64,000 nt of DNA. Origin: Stomorhina lunata (taxonomy: Eukaryota > Arthropoda > Insecta > Diptera > Rhiniidae). Positions 49,301 to 60,450 of the stretch are shown piece by piece. The number at the start of each line of letters is the position of its first letter. Position 1 is the stretch's first letter. The translations under genes and the position numbers were made by a program. The stretch covers positions 26,086,142-26,150,141 of the forward strand of contig OW121744.1 of NCBI GenBank assembly GCA_933228675.1. Direction: 5' to 3'. The notes beneath the pieces are model-generated. The model searched no databases and was not told the DNA's origin. It saw only the letters and a program-made list of their open reading frames with translations.

Positions 49301-52300
49301 AATTTTTTTGACGAAAATTTCCCAAAGAAAATTTGTTCATAAAATTTGTCTTTAGAAGAATTTAAAAAAAAAATTCTGTAGACAAATTTTTGATGAAAAA
49401 TTTTTTATCGAAGAATTTTTGAGGAAAAATTTTTGGTAAAAAAAATTTCTATAGAATTTTTTATGAAAAATTTTCTTTAGAAGAATTTTTGATGAAAAAT
49501 TTTCTGTAGAAGAATTTTTATGAAAAATTTTCTATAGAAGAATTTTTATGAAAAATTTTCTATAGAAGAATTTTTGATGAAAAATTTTCTACAGAAGAAT
49601 TTTTGATGACAAATTTCTATAGACGAATTATTGATGAAAACTAGAGCTAGAGCTCGAAAACTAGAGCTAGCTTAAAAAAACGTTTAGCCCAATTTTCTAT
49701 CTAAAAAAATTTTTGATGAAAAATTTTCTATAGACGAACTTTTAATGAAAAATTTGCTATCGAAGAACTTATGATTTAAAATTTTCTATATAAAAATTTT
49801 TGATAAAGAATTTTCGATAAATTTAAAGAAAATTTTCTTATAATAGTTTTTGATGAAAGATTTTCTATGGAAGAATTTTGGATGAATAATTTTCTATAGA
49901 AAAATTTTTAATGAAAACTTGATAAAAAAAATATTCTATGAAAGAATTTTTGATGAAAAATCTTCTATGAAAGAATTTTTGATGAAAAATTTTCGATACA
50001 AGAATTTTTGAAGAAAAATTTTCTATAGAAGAACTTTTGATGAAAAATTTTCTATAGAAGAATTTTTGATGAAACATTTTCTATAGAAGAATTTTTGATG
50101 AAAAATTTTCTATAGAAGAACTTTTGATGAAAAATTTTCTATAGAAGAATTTTTGATGAAAAATTTTCTATAAAAGGATTTTTTATGGAAAATTTTGGAT
50201 GAAAAATTTTCTAAAGAAGAATTTCCAATAAAAAATTTTTTTTTACGAAAATTTCCCAAAGAAAGTTTTTTCATAAAATTTGTTTTTAGAAGAATTAAAA
50301 AAAAAAATTTTGTAGACAAATTTTTGATGAAAAATTTTCTATCGAAGAATTTTTGAGGAAAAATTTTTGGTAAAAAAAAATTTCTATAAAATTTTCTATA
50401 GAAGAATTTTTGATGAAAATTTTTCTATAGAAGAATTTCTAATAAAAAATTATTTTTGAAGAAAATTTCCCAAAGAAAAGGTTTTTATAAAATTTGTTTT
50501 CAGAAAAATTTTTTATAAAATTCTGTAGACAAATTTTTGATGAAAACTTTTTTATCGAAGAATTTTCAAGTAAAAATTTTCTGTAGAAAAATTTTTGGTA
50601 AAAAAAATTTCTATAGATTTTTTTATGAAAAACTTTCTATAGAAGAATTTTTAATGAAAAATTTTCTATAAAAGAATTTTTTATGAAAAATTTTCTATAG
50701 AAGTATTTTTAATGAAAAATTTTCTGTAGAAGAATTTTAAAAGAAAAATTTTCTATAAAAGAATTTTAAAAGAAAAATTACCTAAAAAAGCAGTTTTCAT
50801 AAAATTTTTCCACAGAAATCTTTTTAGTTAAAATTTTCTACAGAAGAATTTTTGATGAGAAACTTCTATAGACGAATTTTTTATGAAAAATTTTCTATAC
50901 AAGAATATTTATTGCTCAACCTCCTCCATTTTTTTATAACACTATATCTCGACAACTAGAGCTAGCCTAAAAAAACGTTAAGTCCAATTTTCTATAAAAA
51001 AAATTGTTAACGAAAAATTTTCTATAGAGGAATTTTTAATGAAAAATTTGCTATCGAAAAACTTTTGATTTAAAATTTTCTATATAAAAATTTTTGATGG
51101 AGAATTTTCTATAAATTTAAAGAAATTTTTCTTAAAACAGTTTTTAATGAAAGATTTTCTATGGAAGAATTTTGGATGAATAATTTAATTAATAATAATA
51201 ATTTAATTTGTTAAAAATCTTCTATGAAAGAATTTTTGATGAAAAATCTTCTATGAAAGAATTTTTGATGAAAATTTTTTTATACAAGAATTTTTGAAGA
51301 AAAATTTTCCAAAGAAAAATTTTTCATAGAACAATTTTATAGAAACATTTTTGATGAAAAATCTTTTAAAGAAAAATTTTTGATAAAAAATGTCTTATAT
51401 ATATTTTGAAAAATTTTTTATAGAAAAATTTTTGTTAAAAAATTTTTAAAGAAAAATGTTTAATGAAAAATTTTTTATAAAAAATTCTATACAATTTTTG
51501 ATGACAAATTTTTTTAACGAAAAATTTTCTATAGAAGAATTTTTAATGAAAAGTTTTCGATAAAAGAATTTTTGATGAAAAATTTTCTATAGAAGAATTT
51601 TTAACAAAAAATTTTCTGTGGAAGAATTTTTAATGAAAAATTTTCTGCAAAAGAATTTTAAAAGAAAAGTTACCTCAAAAATCAGTTTTTATAAAATTTT
51701 TCTACAGAAAATATTTTAGTTAAAATTTTCTACAGAAGAATTTTTGATGAGAAACTTCTATGGACGAAGTTTTTGATGAAAAATTTTCTATACAAGAATA
51801 TTTATTGCTCAACCTCCTCTATTTATTCATAACGCTATATCTCGAAAACTAGAGCTAGTCTAAAGAAACGTTAAGCCCAATTTTCTATAAAAAAAATTTG
51901 ACTAAAAATTTTCAATAGAGGAATTTTTAATGAAAAATTTTCTATCGAAAAACTTTTGATTTAATATTTTCTATATAAAAATTTTTGATGAAGAATTTTC
52001 GATAAATTTAAAGAAAATTTTCTTAAAACAGTTTTTGATGAAAGATTTTCTGTGGAAGAATTTTGGATGAATATTTCTCTATAGAAGAATTTTAAATAAA
52101 AACTTTTCTATAGAACAACTTTTTATGACAAAATCTTGTATAGAAGAATTTTTGATACAAAATCTTCTATAAAAGAATTTTTGATGAAAAATTTTCTATA
52201 CAAGAATTTTTGAAGAAAAATTTTCCAAAGAAACATTTTTGTAGAAACATTTTTGATGAAAAATCTTTTATAGACAATTTTTTGATGAAATATGTTTTAT

Positions 52301-53129
52301 AAAAAAAAAAATTTTGAAAAATTTTTTATAGATCTTCCTTTTGTCGGTAGAAAAAAGTTGTCAAAATCGAGCACAGTGTTATCACTTAATCGTTATATAA
52401 ATTATAATTAGCAGGTATACAATTAGTTCTTATCAAAACAATAATAGTTTAAAAAAAATTTCTTTTAAGCGTTTTTCGAATTTATAATCAAGATTATTTA
52501 ATCTTGGAAATTGTATCGCTTAAACTGAAATAAAATCGTCATTAAATAATGTTAGACGAACAATAAATTGGTCAAAGACCTTAAGTGATATTAAGATAAA
52601 GAGTCTTCCAGCTGATACTGATCATTTTATTGAAGCTACATTTGTCAAATTAGTTGTCAACAACGAACTCGTGGTAAAACACGGTCTATTGGCTTCTACA
52701 CTGATATCTCTCTAACCAATGATCAAGAATTCTTCGGGATATACCCTAAAGACCATCAGCTAAATATGGCACGAAGTCTAACGTATCACTAAGAGTTTTT
52801 CTGACCGAATTTAAACCTATTAGGGAAATAGATAAAAAATTGTTGTGGAAAAATTTTCTTTGTAAACGTGTTAGAACTTTTCTATGAAAGAATTTTTGAT
52901 GAATATTTGTTTGAAAATAATTTTAGATGATAAATTTTCTATGAAGAATTTTCGATGATAAATTTTATATCGTAGAATTTTTTTATTAAATAGAAGAATT
53001 GATTAATAGAAGAATTTTTTATGAAAATTTTTTTATTATTCCATCACAAAAATTGTTCACTTTTATTACAATTTTAAATAGATTAAACCTTTTAGTACCG
53101 ATCATACCTTTTTCAATAGAAACAGTCAT
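46337..53129 (-). CDS. MFS/SLC17-type transporter, gene 2 (4 exons, 479 aa)
   Basis: Recent duplicate of gene 1, same role and family. Coding exons on the minus strand are 53108-53129, 47747-47883, 46613-47686 and 46337-46543, with exactly the same lengths and phases as gene 1 (22, 137, 1074, 207 nt) and GT-AG introns. Exon 1 encodes MTVSIEK plus the first base of a Gly. All family motifs are intact (PGG...KRFGAK, R123 in RICQGIFQG, WSPIEER, LSPNHAGILMG, PWDADDYLLPKD). Over the 321 residues following KI in exon 3 I count about 29 differences from gene 1, mostly conservative, and no stop or frameshift, so it is probably functional. Intron 1 (5.2 kb) is mostly a 4.4 kb inserted element. It lies between two large satellite blocks. 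Substrate unknown. Confidence 0.9.
48127..48503. repeat. Foldback hairpin, arms about 165 bp
   Basis: 48127-48295 is the approximate inverse of 48335-48503 (GGAGGTTGCGCAATAAATAT with ATATTTATTGCGCAACCTCC, and AAGTCGTTTTGGAAATAAAT with ATTATTTCCAAAACGACTTA). The loop is A/T only. A strong hairpin would form in RNA or single-stranded DNA. Confidence 0.82.
48755..52330. repeat. Satellite F inside the TIR element
   Basis: GAAG/GATG units like those of 42812-46215, cleanest at 49060-49290 (30-bp AGAAGAATTTTTGATGAAAA plus ATTTTCTAT). Sub-blocks of about 0.9 kb repeat: landmarks at about 50900-51200 recur at about 51790-52080. Confidence 0.88.
52379..53107 (-). other. Rest of intron 1 of gene 2
   Basis: 52379-52765 aligns with gene 1's intron. 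52840-53035 is a short run of satellite F. 53037-53107 aligns with gene 1 at 42130-42203 and ends at the donor GTATGA. Confidence 0.65.
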
Positions 53130-53405
53130 TTTTGGTTTATTTGAAAAGTATTTTTTTTTTTAATTTATAATTTTTTTTATATTTTTACTCAATTAACAAA
53201 TTTTCATATTTAAAATTTTTTTTTTCAAAAATTCTTCATTTAAAACACGTCTGGTTCACACGACCTAAAAAAACTTTTTAAAATCAAACACGATTTCTAA
53301 CTGATATTAAAGCTTTTAATACGAAATTTTAATTTTTGCTTCATATCTGCTCAGTTAATTCCCCTGCCAGTACTCGAGGAACCGACTGACTTACTCTAAA
53401 TAATC
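53130..53405 (-). promoter_or_regulatory. 5' UTR and promoter region of gene 2
   Basis: Matches gene 1's upstream block. At the place of gene 1's TTATATAG this copy reads TTATTTAG, a weaker TATA match, and TAAGTCAGTCGG follows, which resembles an insect initiator. The divergence could change promoter strength; that is inference. Confidence 0.5.
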
Positions 53406-53514
53406 TCAAAAATAATAAATAACTGCAATAAAATAACTTAAAAAATTAAAAACAAGCGAAACGGTTTGAAATTAATAAACTTAAAAACTAATTATTTGTG
53501 TTGAAATATTTTTT

Positions 53515-56500
53515 TTTTTTTTGATGAGAAATTTTCTATACAAGAATTTTTGATGAAAAATTTTTTTATAAGAAAAATTGTTGATGAAAATTTTTTTAAG
53601 AAGAATTTTTAATAAAAAATGTCCCATGGAAAAAATAGAACAAAAAATTTTCTATAGAAGAATTTTTAATAAAAAATTGTTTAAAGAGGTATTTTTGACA
53701 AAAATTTTCCAAAGAAAATTTCTTCATAAAATTTGTTTTTAGAAGAATTTTGGATAAAAAAATTTCTGTACAAAAATTTTTGATAAAAAATTTTCTATAG
53801 AAAAATTTTTGGTAAAAAAAATTCTATAGAATTTTGATGAAAAATTTTCTATAGAAGAATTTTTGATGAAAAATTTTTTATAGAAAAATTGTTAATGAAA
53901 AATTTTTTAAGGAGAATTTTTAATAAAAACTGTCCCATAAAAAAAATTATAATGAAAAATAATCTATAGAAGCATTTTTAATAAAAAAATTTTTACAGAG
54001 GTATTTTAGACGAAAATTTTCCTAAGAAAATTTCTTCATAAAACTAATATATTTAGAACAATTTTGGATAAAAAAATTTCTGTACAAAAATTTTTTATAA
54101 AATATTTTATATAGAAAAATTTTTGGTGAAAAAATTCCTCAAAAATTTTGATGAAAAATTTTCTATAGAAGAATTTTTGATAAAAACTTTTCTATAGAAG
54201 AATTTTTAAGAAAAATTTTCTATAGAAAAATTTTTGATGAAAAATTTTCTATAAAAAAACTTTTTACGAAAAATTTGGTTAAAATTTTCTACAGAAGAAT
54301 TTCTAAGATGAAAATTTACTATGGAAGAATTTTTGATAACAAATTTTCTATAGAATAAAAATTTTCTGTAGAAGAATTTTAACAGAAAAGCTGCTTTTAT
54401 ATAAAATTTTCCATAGAAGAATTTATGATAAAAATTTTCTTAAGAAAAATTTTTGGTTCAAATTTTCTACAGAAGAATTTTTGGTGAAAATTTTCCGTAG
54501 AAAAATTTTCTATACAAGAATTTTTGATGAAAAATTTTCTATACAAGAATTTTTGAGGAAAAATTTTTTATAAAAACATTTTTGATGAAAAATTTTCTAT
54601 ATAAGAACTTTTTTATGAAAAAAATTTTATAAAAAAATTTTCTTTACAAGAATTTTTAAGGAAAAATTTTCCATACAAGAATTTTTAATAAAAAAAAATT
54701 CTACAGACGACTTTCAGATGAAAATTTTTTAAAGTGGAATTTTTAATAAAAATTTTCTATAGAAGAATTTTAAAAGAAAAATTTTCTGTAGAAGAATCTT
54801 AAAATCTATAAAAAAAAAATTATCTAAAAATTTTGTATAGAAGATTTTTTAATAAAATTTTTAAATAAATTTCTGATGAAAATTTTCTATATAAGAACTT
54901 TTGATATAAATTTTCTATAGAAGAATTTTTGATGAGAAATTTTCGGTAAAAGAATTTGAAAAGAAAAATTTTCTATAAAAAAAATATTTGATAAAAAATG
55001 TTTAAAGAAGTTTTTTGAGAAAACTTTTTTATAGAAGAATTTTTAAAAAATAACAAAATAACAAAATTGTCGGGATGTAAATATTATTCAAAAAGAAAGA
55101 TTATTTTTTGTTAAAATTTTCTACAGAAGAGTTTTTGATAAAAAATTTCTATAGACGAATTTTTGATGAAAATTTTCTAAAGAAAAATTTTTGATGAAAA
55201 ATTTTTAATACAAGAACTTCTAATTAAAAAAAATTAACAGACGAACTTCGGATAAAAATTTTCTTTAAACGAATTTTTGATGAAAATTTTCTATAGAAGA
55301 ATTTTTAAGGAAACATTTTTTGTAGAAGAATTTTTGATGAACATTTTCTCTAAAAGAATTTTTGATAAAAAATTTTTAATTTTAATTTTCTACGGAAGAA
55401 TTTTTGGTTAAAATTTTCAACAGAAGAATTTTTGGTTAAAATATTTCTATAGACATATTTTTGATGAAAATTTTTCATACAAAAATTTTTGATGAGAAAT
55501 TTTCTATACAAGAATTTTTGAGGAAAAATTTTCTATACAAGAGTTTTTAATAAAAGAATTAACAGACGAATTTCTGATGAAAATTTTTAATGAACAATTT
55601 TTTGTAGAAGAATTTTTTGATGAAAATTTTCTAGAGAAGAATTTTCGATAAAAAATTTCTATAGTAGTTTTTTTGATAAAAATTTATTGAGAAAAGTTTT
55701 TGATTAAAATTTTCTACAGAAGAATTTTCGGTTAAAATTTTCAACAGAAAAATTTTTGATAACAAATTTCTATAGACATATTTTTGATGAAAATTTTCTA
55801 TAGAAAAATTTTTGATGAGAAATTTTCTATACAAGAATTTTTGAGGAAAAATATTCTATACAAAAAGTGTTAATAAAAAAATTCTTCAGACGAATTTCTG
55901 ATGAAAATTTTCTGTAGAAGAATTTTTGAAGAAAATTTTCTATAAAAGAATTTTTGTATAAAAAGTTTTCTATGGACGATTTTTGGATGAAAAATTTTCT
56001 ATATAAGAGATTTTGATTAAAATTTTTTCTGAAAATTAATTTTTGATAAAAAATTTTCTGTAGAAGAATTTATAATGAAAAATGTTGTATTGAAGAATTT
56101 AAAAAAAAATATTCTATAGAATAATTTTTAATGAAAATTTTCTGTTGAAGATTTTTTATGAAAAATTTTCTATAAAAGAATTTTTTAATGAAAAATTTTC
56201 TGTAGAAAAATATTTGATGAAAAATTTTCTATTGAAGAGTTTTGATGAAAAATTGTTTTAGAAGAAAAATTCTCTATAGAAGAAGTTTTGAAAAAAAATT
56301 TCTATATAAGAATTTTTGATAAAAAAATTTTGTAGAAGAATTTTTTATAAAAATTTTTTATAGAAGAATTTTTGATAAAAATATTCTATAAAATCTTTTT
56401 TGATCAAAAATTTTCTATAGAAGAATTTTTAATGAAAAATTTTTAAAGTAGAATTTTTGATGAAATAAATTTTCTATAGAAAAAATTTTGATGAAAAATT

Positions 56501-56665
56501 GTTTATAGAAAAATTTTTCTAATAAGAATTTTTGATGAAAAATGTTTGCAATAGAAATCTTTGATGAAAATATTTCTATAGAAAATTTTTTGATATTTCT
56601 TAAGAAGAATTTTGATAAAAATTTGCCTATGAAATAATTTTGATGAAAAATTTTCTATAAGAAAA
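53515..56665. repeat. Satellite F upstream of gene 2
   Basis: Diverged GAAG/GATG units (AGAAGAATTTTTGATGAAAA, ATTTTCTATAG). A truncated ribozyme module (GTCGGGATGTAAATATTATTC) lies at 55048-55101. Confidence 0.9.
55048..55101 (-). repeat. Short remnant of the ribozyme module
   Basis: Only the proximal end (AACAAAATTGTCGGGATGTA, then AAATATTATTCAAAAAGAA) is left before satellite resumes. No ribozyme. Confidence 0.7.
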
Positions 56666-56716
56666 ATTGTATCTTTATCAGATGATTTTATCATGAGAAA
56701 ATAAACACATGCTTGA

Positions 56717-56752
56717 ATATAGTCGGACCTTGCTTTATCTTGTTGCACAGTG
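56717..56752 (-). mobile_element. Right CACTGTG inverted end
   Basis: Inverse of the end at 42767: CACTGTGCAACAAGAT read from 56752 leftward, then GCAAGGTCCGACTATA. It is followed by TA, as the left end is preceded by TA. Satellite F ends about 50 bp inside it. Confidence 0.6.
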
Positions 56753-58150
56753 TAACTATCAATTAATTATTGCATATAATGATATAATTATATAATATTA
56801 GAAAATTATGCACAAATTATTGAAAATATTAAGGCAAACATTTAGTTTACATTAAAAAAAGAATCACTGAATATTTTATATATTTCTTTCAAATATATCT
56901 CTTTTTTGATGTGCAGGAAATTATATTGAAATAGCAAAACAAAAATATGATAAACTATATACAAATTTTGGGACAATATGTCCATATTTAACTCTAGTTC
57001 CCATACAAGACTAAATATATTTGTAAATTTTGACTTAATAGAAAAGGGTTGATTTTAATGCCCATTCTTGTTTTCTGGGTATTAAAATACAATGCAATTT
57101 TCGTTTTACAACCCTTTGATAAACTTAATACGCTTTGAGTTAAATGTAAATTTAATTAAACGTTTTTAACAATATTATCAACTTTTATTCGCATTTGCGT
57201 ATTTTCTATTCGATATTATTTTCTATAATTGTTTATCGTTTATGCATTCGAAAAACCAAAAAAATAACATGCGCCGATTTTGTTTATATCCAGCTCCAAT
57301 TAAATTGACACCAGTTTTATATATTTCAGTTAATTGCAGTGTCTGTGCCGATTTGCCTATTACACTTTGAAAATAAGGAAAATTATTTAGCAGAGACACA
57401 TTTTTTATGTATTTATTTATAACACTTATATGAATATGTATTACTGTCATTTAGCAAAGTAACAAACCTTATAACAATTTGAGTTGCCAAACTACATTAA
57501 TATGATATGTACTCCATACAGTATAGGTCTAATATAGAAGTCCAATTAACGCTTCATCTTTGGGAAGGGGAACCCATTCAGGAAATTTCCAGCTGTTTGT
57601 TTATTTATCTCGTTTGCTTCAATTTTTACTAGCTTTCTAAAAAAAAATTCTTTAAGATTCTTACTTTAATTGACTCGAACATTCAATAAACGATTTCAAA
57701 AAATCTTTAATCGAAAAGTGTAAATGTTTTTTATTGAAAATTTAATTTAAATCAATTATTAAAGATTGTCTTCAAAGTTAAGCTCATTTTTATGATTTTG
57801 AAGTTAATCTCTAACAGTGAGACTGAAAAATTTGTTGCTTCGCCTAATCTTCAAGAGATATGTACTGGATGCTCTTGGTATAATAACCAACGGCTATATT
57901 TAAAGAGATATATCATCGGTAGCGTTTTTAAGATACAATTTAAAGAAAGTCTGTTTCATCAAAACAAGTCAAGAACAACAATAACGAAATTCCATGAGTA
58001 ATGCTTCGAATTACATCCGCATCCAAGACATTCTTCAGATCTAGTACTTACTTAAATGGCCTGTAGTTACAACCTGTTTAGGTCAAAGGCCAAACATATT
58101 TTAGAATTCCATGCGCTTCTATCTTGTGCACATATTCTCAATTTCGTATG
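56753..58150. other. AT-rich spacer, no gene seen
   Basis: Non-repetitive DNA. Small open frames at 57223-57450 (minus) and 57792-58001 (plus) have no domain, no supporting splice context and no match to any family I know. Confidence 0.5.
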
Positions 58151-58912
58151 CCTAGTGTTCACACGGTGAACAAAAGAGAACTGTCACCCACCCAACACTG
58201 GTGTATGACAGTTTGCAAAAGAACTGCAACTAACTTCAGTTGCGAATGCAGTGGCAAATAAAGAAAAGGGAACAAGTAAAAGTCTCAGTCGTTGCGAGAA
58301 CTTAAGCCGATTAAAATCTATTAGCGAACCCGAATTATAAACCCGAGTTATAAAAAGGATAAATACTTAAAACTTAAAATTAAAATTATATCCTAAAATT
58401 TTATATCTAAATTTAAAACTTATATTCAAAGTTAAGTGTTAATATTTCTTAAAATCTAGTTAAAAGAATTTTCAAAAATATAAAAATATCTTAGTGATAA
58501 AAATAAAATTGAATTGAATCTTAATTTTGTTATTTAAATTAATACTTAAATGCTAATAATTGGCTAAATAAAACTTAAAACTAATAGTTAAAACCCTAAA
58601 CCTAATTTCCTAAATAAATTGTTAAATAAATTAAAACCCTAAAATTATCCTAATTTGTTTAATAAATAAATTAAAATACTAAATTGTGCTAAACTAACCT
58701 AAATTTAAAACCCTAAATCTAATTCTTAAAACCTTAAATATTGCACAACAATTGTTTAACCTAACCTAAACCTAAATTTTATAAAGAAATCTATATACTT
58801 AATTTATATATTTGTTAAATCAAAGGGTTCAATAAACACATATGTAATAATTATAACGTTTTGTTAAAATTCGAAGTTTTCTTATTTATTTCGGAACCCT
58901 ATTGCCATCACC
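58151..58912 (+). mobile_element. Possible solo LTR with CCTAA-rich interior
   Basis: It begins AGTGTTCACACGGTGAACAA, has an initiator-like TCTCAGTCGTTGCGAGAAC (58287-58306), a long CCTAAA/TTAAAA-rich body (58560-58770) and an AATAAA near 58829. It appears to interrupt the LINE remnant that starts at 58913. This layout fits a retroviral-type LTR, but I could not fix its ends or a target duplication. It could instead be the 3' tail of the LINE. Confidence 0.35.
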
Positions 58913-59135
58913 CTCTAACCCGTTTTTACACCTAGTTTTAAAAGATTTTCTTCTACTTGGTCTTCCCATCGAAGTTTTGATTGCCCTCTTCTACGAGTTC
59001 CCTTAGGATCATTATCAAACATTTTTTCTTTCCGGAGTATTTTTATCCAATCGCCGAACATTTCCTAGCCAACGCAGCCGATGTTGCTTAATGCAACACT
59101 CCCTGACGATGTTCTCAGATCTCAAGCGAATGATC
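58913..59135 (-). pseudogene. LINE reverse transcriptase C-terminal remnant
   Basis: On the minus strand the frame reads RSENIVRECCIKQHRLRWLG, then NVRRLDKNTPERK. After a shift it continues ERKMFDNDPKGTRRRGQSKL, then RWEDQVEENLLKLGVKTG and a stop. RLRWLGHV...GRRRRGRPKLRW.D.V is the typical end of non-LTR retrotransposon ORF2 proteins. The frameshift, the stop and the missing bulk of the protein show it is dead. Confidence 0.75.
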
Positions 59136-59704
59136 GTTGAAAAGAATGATGATGATGAGGAATCTATTTTGGTATCTTAAAATTATATGACTCTGTTAAC
59201 TATTTTACTACCCTCAAAGGAAAATCTTTTGAAAAATAGTTTCAAATTTTTTAAAAACTTTTAAGCCATTAATAGTTTTAGGAAATCATTATTTCTAATT
59301 ATAACATACAGCGAAATAAGTTCCCCTTCTATAGCATACAAAGTATTGGCGTGTACTATGCGAAATATTGAAGCATAAACATGTCGCTTGGTATTATCTT
59401 ATCAGCATTTATTAAGGGTGAATAAGTCAATAATTGACAAAATCTTGACCCCTCTTCAAATACTGGCAAAGATCTAAGAGTAGAAAATAGATACATTCCA
59501 CTCCGATAAGATGTAATCTTTTAAAAAAAAAAAAAATCTTCACATTAAATACAAATTAAAGTTATAAGTTGAATGATACTGAATGACACAAAATCCTTAA
59601 TTAATATAGGAAGTAAGATCTCTAAGCCATACACAACTATATAGGTCTAATACAAGGTGATAGCTTAACTTTTTTAACATTTTTATGGTTATTACAAGAC
59701 GTGC
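59136..59704. other. AT-rich spacer, no gene seen
   Basis: Unique-looking DNA between the LINE remnant and the small satellite. Nothing recognised. Confidence 0.5.
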
Positions 59705-60345
59705 TAAATTAAAAATTTTATATAGAAAATTTTTCTATACAAAAAAGATTATATTAAAAATTCGTCTATATAAATAATCCTATATGGAATATTTTTCTAT
59801 ACAAAAAATATAAATGGAAATTATTTCTACACAAAAAATTGTATATGGAAAATTTTTTTATACAAACAAATTTTATGTTATAAAATTTTTTTACAAAAAG
59901 TTGTATATAGAAAATTTTTCTATTCAAAAAATTGTACATGAAAAATTCTTTTTACAAAAGCATTTATATGTGACAGCGCATAGAGAAAGAGGCCAAAGGT
60001 ATTTTGCGCGCATAGAGAATGGGACCTAAGTGTAAAAACGGTTTTATTCAGGAGAGTCATTTTAAAGATTTAAGTATTATTTTTTTAACCCCACCTTTCT
60101 CTATGCGCGCAAAATACCCTTTCTCTATGCGCTGTCACATATAAAGAAATTTTTCGATAGAAAAAATCTTAAATGGAAAATTTCACCACAAAAAAAAAAT
60201 TTAAAAATTTCAATTAAAAGTTTTTCGGAAAAAACAATTGTAAATTGAAAATTTTTCTAAGAAAAAATTTTAAATGGAAAATTTTTTCATAGCAAAAATT
60301 TTCATTAAAAATTAATTACATTATATACATTGTAAATTAATAGTT
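59705..60345. repeat. Satellite G (GTATATGG type), small and diverged
   Basis: Units combine AAATTTTTCTATACAAAAAA and TTGTATATGGAA. The array is split by a MITE at 59963-60145. It is the smallest of the satellite patches in the window. Confidence 0.75.
59963..60145. mobile_element. 183-bp MITE with long inverted ends
   Basis: TTTATATGTGACAGCGCATA at 59963 on is mirrored exactly by the right end at 60145. Pairing continues through AGAGAAAG and then, past an 8-bp bulge, GGTATTTTGCGCGCATAGAGAA. GCGCATAGAGAA occurs twice per arm. TA at both ends fits a Tc1/mariner-type target. Confidence 0.8.
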
Positions 60346-60450
60346 TTTCAAAAAGAAAAATTATTTGCATTTGATCTCAATTTATTTATTAATGTAACAG
60401 ACAATTTATTGATAAAAGCCTTTTGGCTTTTGTGTGGACAACCAATTCCT
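60345..60450 (-). repeat. Ribozyme module truncated at the cleavage site
   Basis: It matches the module (CAAAAAGAAAAATTATTTGC, GCATTTGATC, TTATTTATTAATGTAACAGA, TTTGTGTGGAC, CCAATTCCT), closest to the 2.5 kb copy. Homology stops after TTCCT, one base before the point where the hammerhead would cut (TCCTC/GAC on the + strand). The ribozyme core is absent. Confidence 0.75.

Larger units (their letters stand above)
48002..52378. mobile_element. 4.4-kb TIR/foldback element carrying satellite, in intron 1 of gene 2
   Basis: The ends are perfect 13-bp inverted repeats, CACTGTGCTCGAT (48002-48014) and ATCGAGCACAGTG (52366-52378), flanked by TTA on both sides (47999-48001, 52379-52381). Gene 1's intron has the uninterrupted sequence at the same place, which confirms an insertion with a 3-bp target duplication. 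The inside has a left hairpin (48127-48503), repeated short modules (GAATATTTATTGCGCAACCTC and CTAGAGCTAGCCTAAAAAAACG types at 48617, 49640, 50905, 51797) and satellite F. There is no transposase, so it is non-autonomous. CACTG ends with a 3-bp duplication resemble the CACTA/CMC group; that placement is tentative. Confidence 0.82.

Noticed and set aside
58560..58770. CCTAA/AACCCTAAA-rich tract as possible telomere repeat
   Set aside because: It is irregular, short and mixed with TTAAAA words. Flies lack the TTAGG telomere repeat. More likely low-complexity DNA of an LTR or LINE tail.
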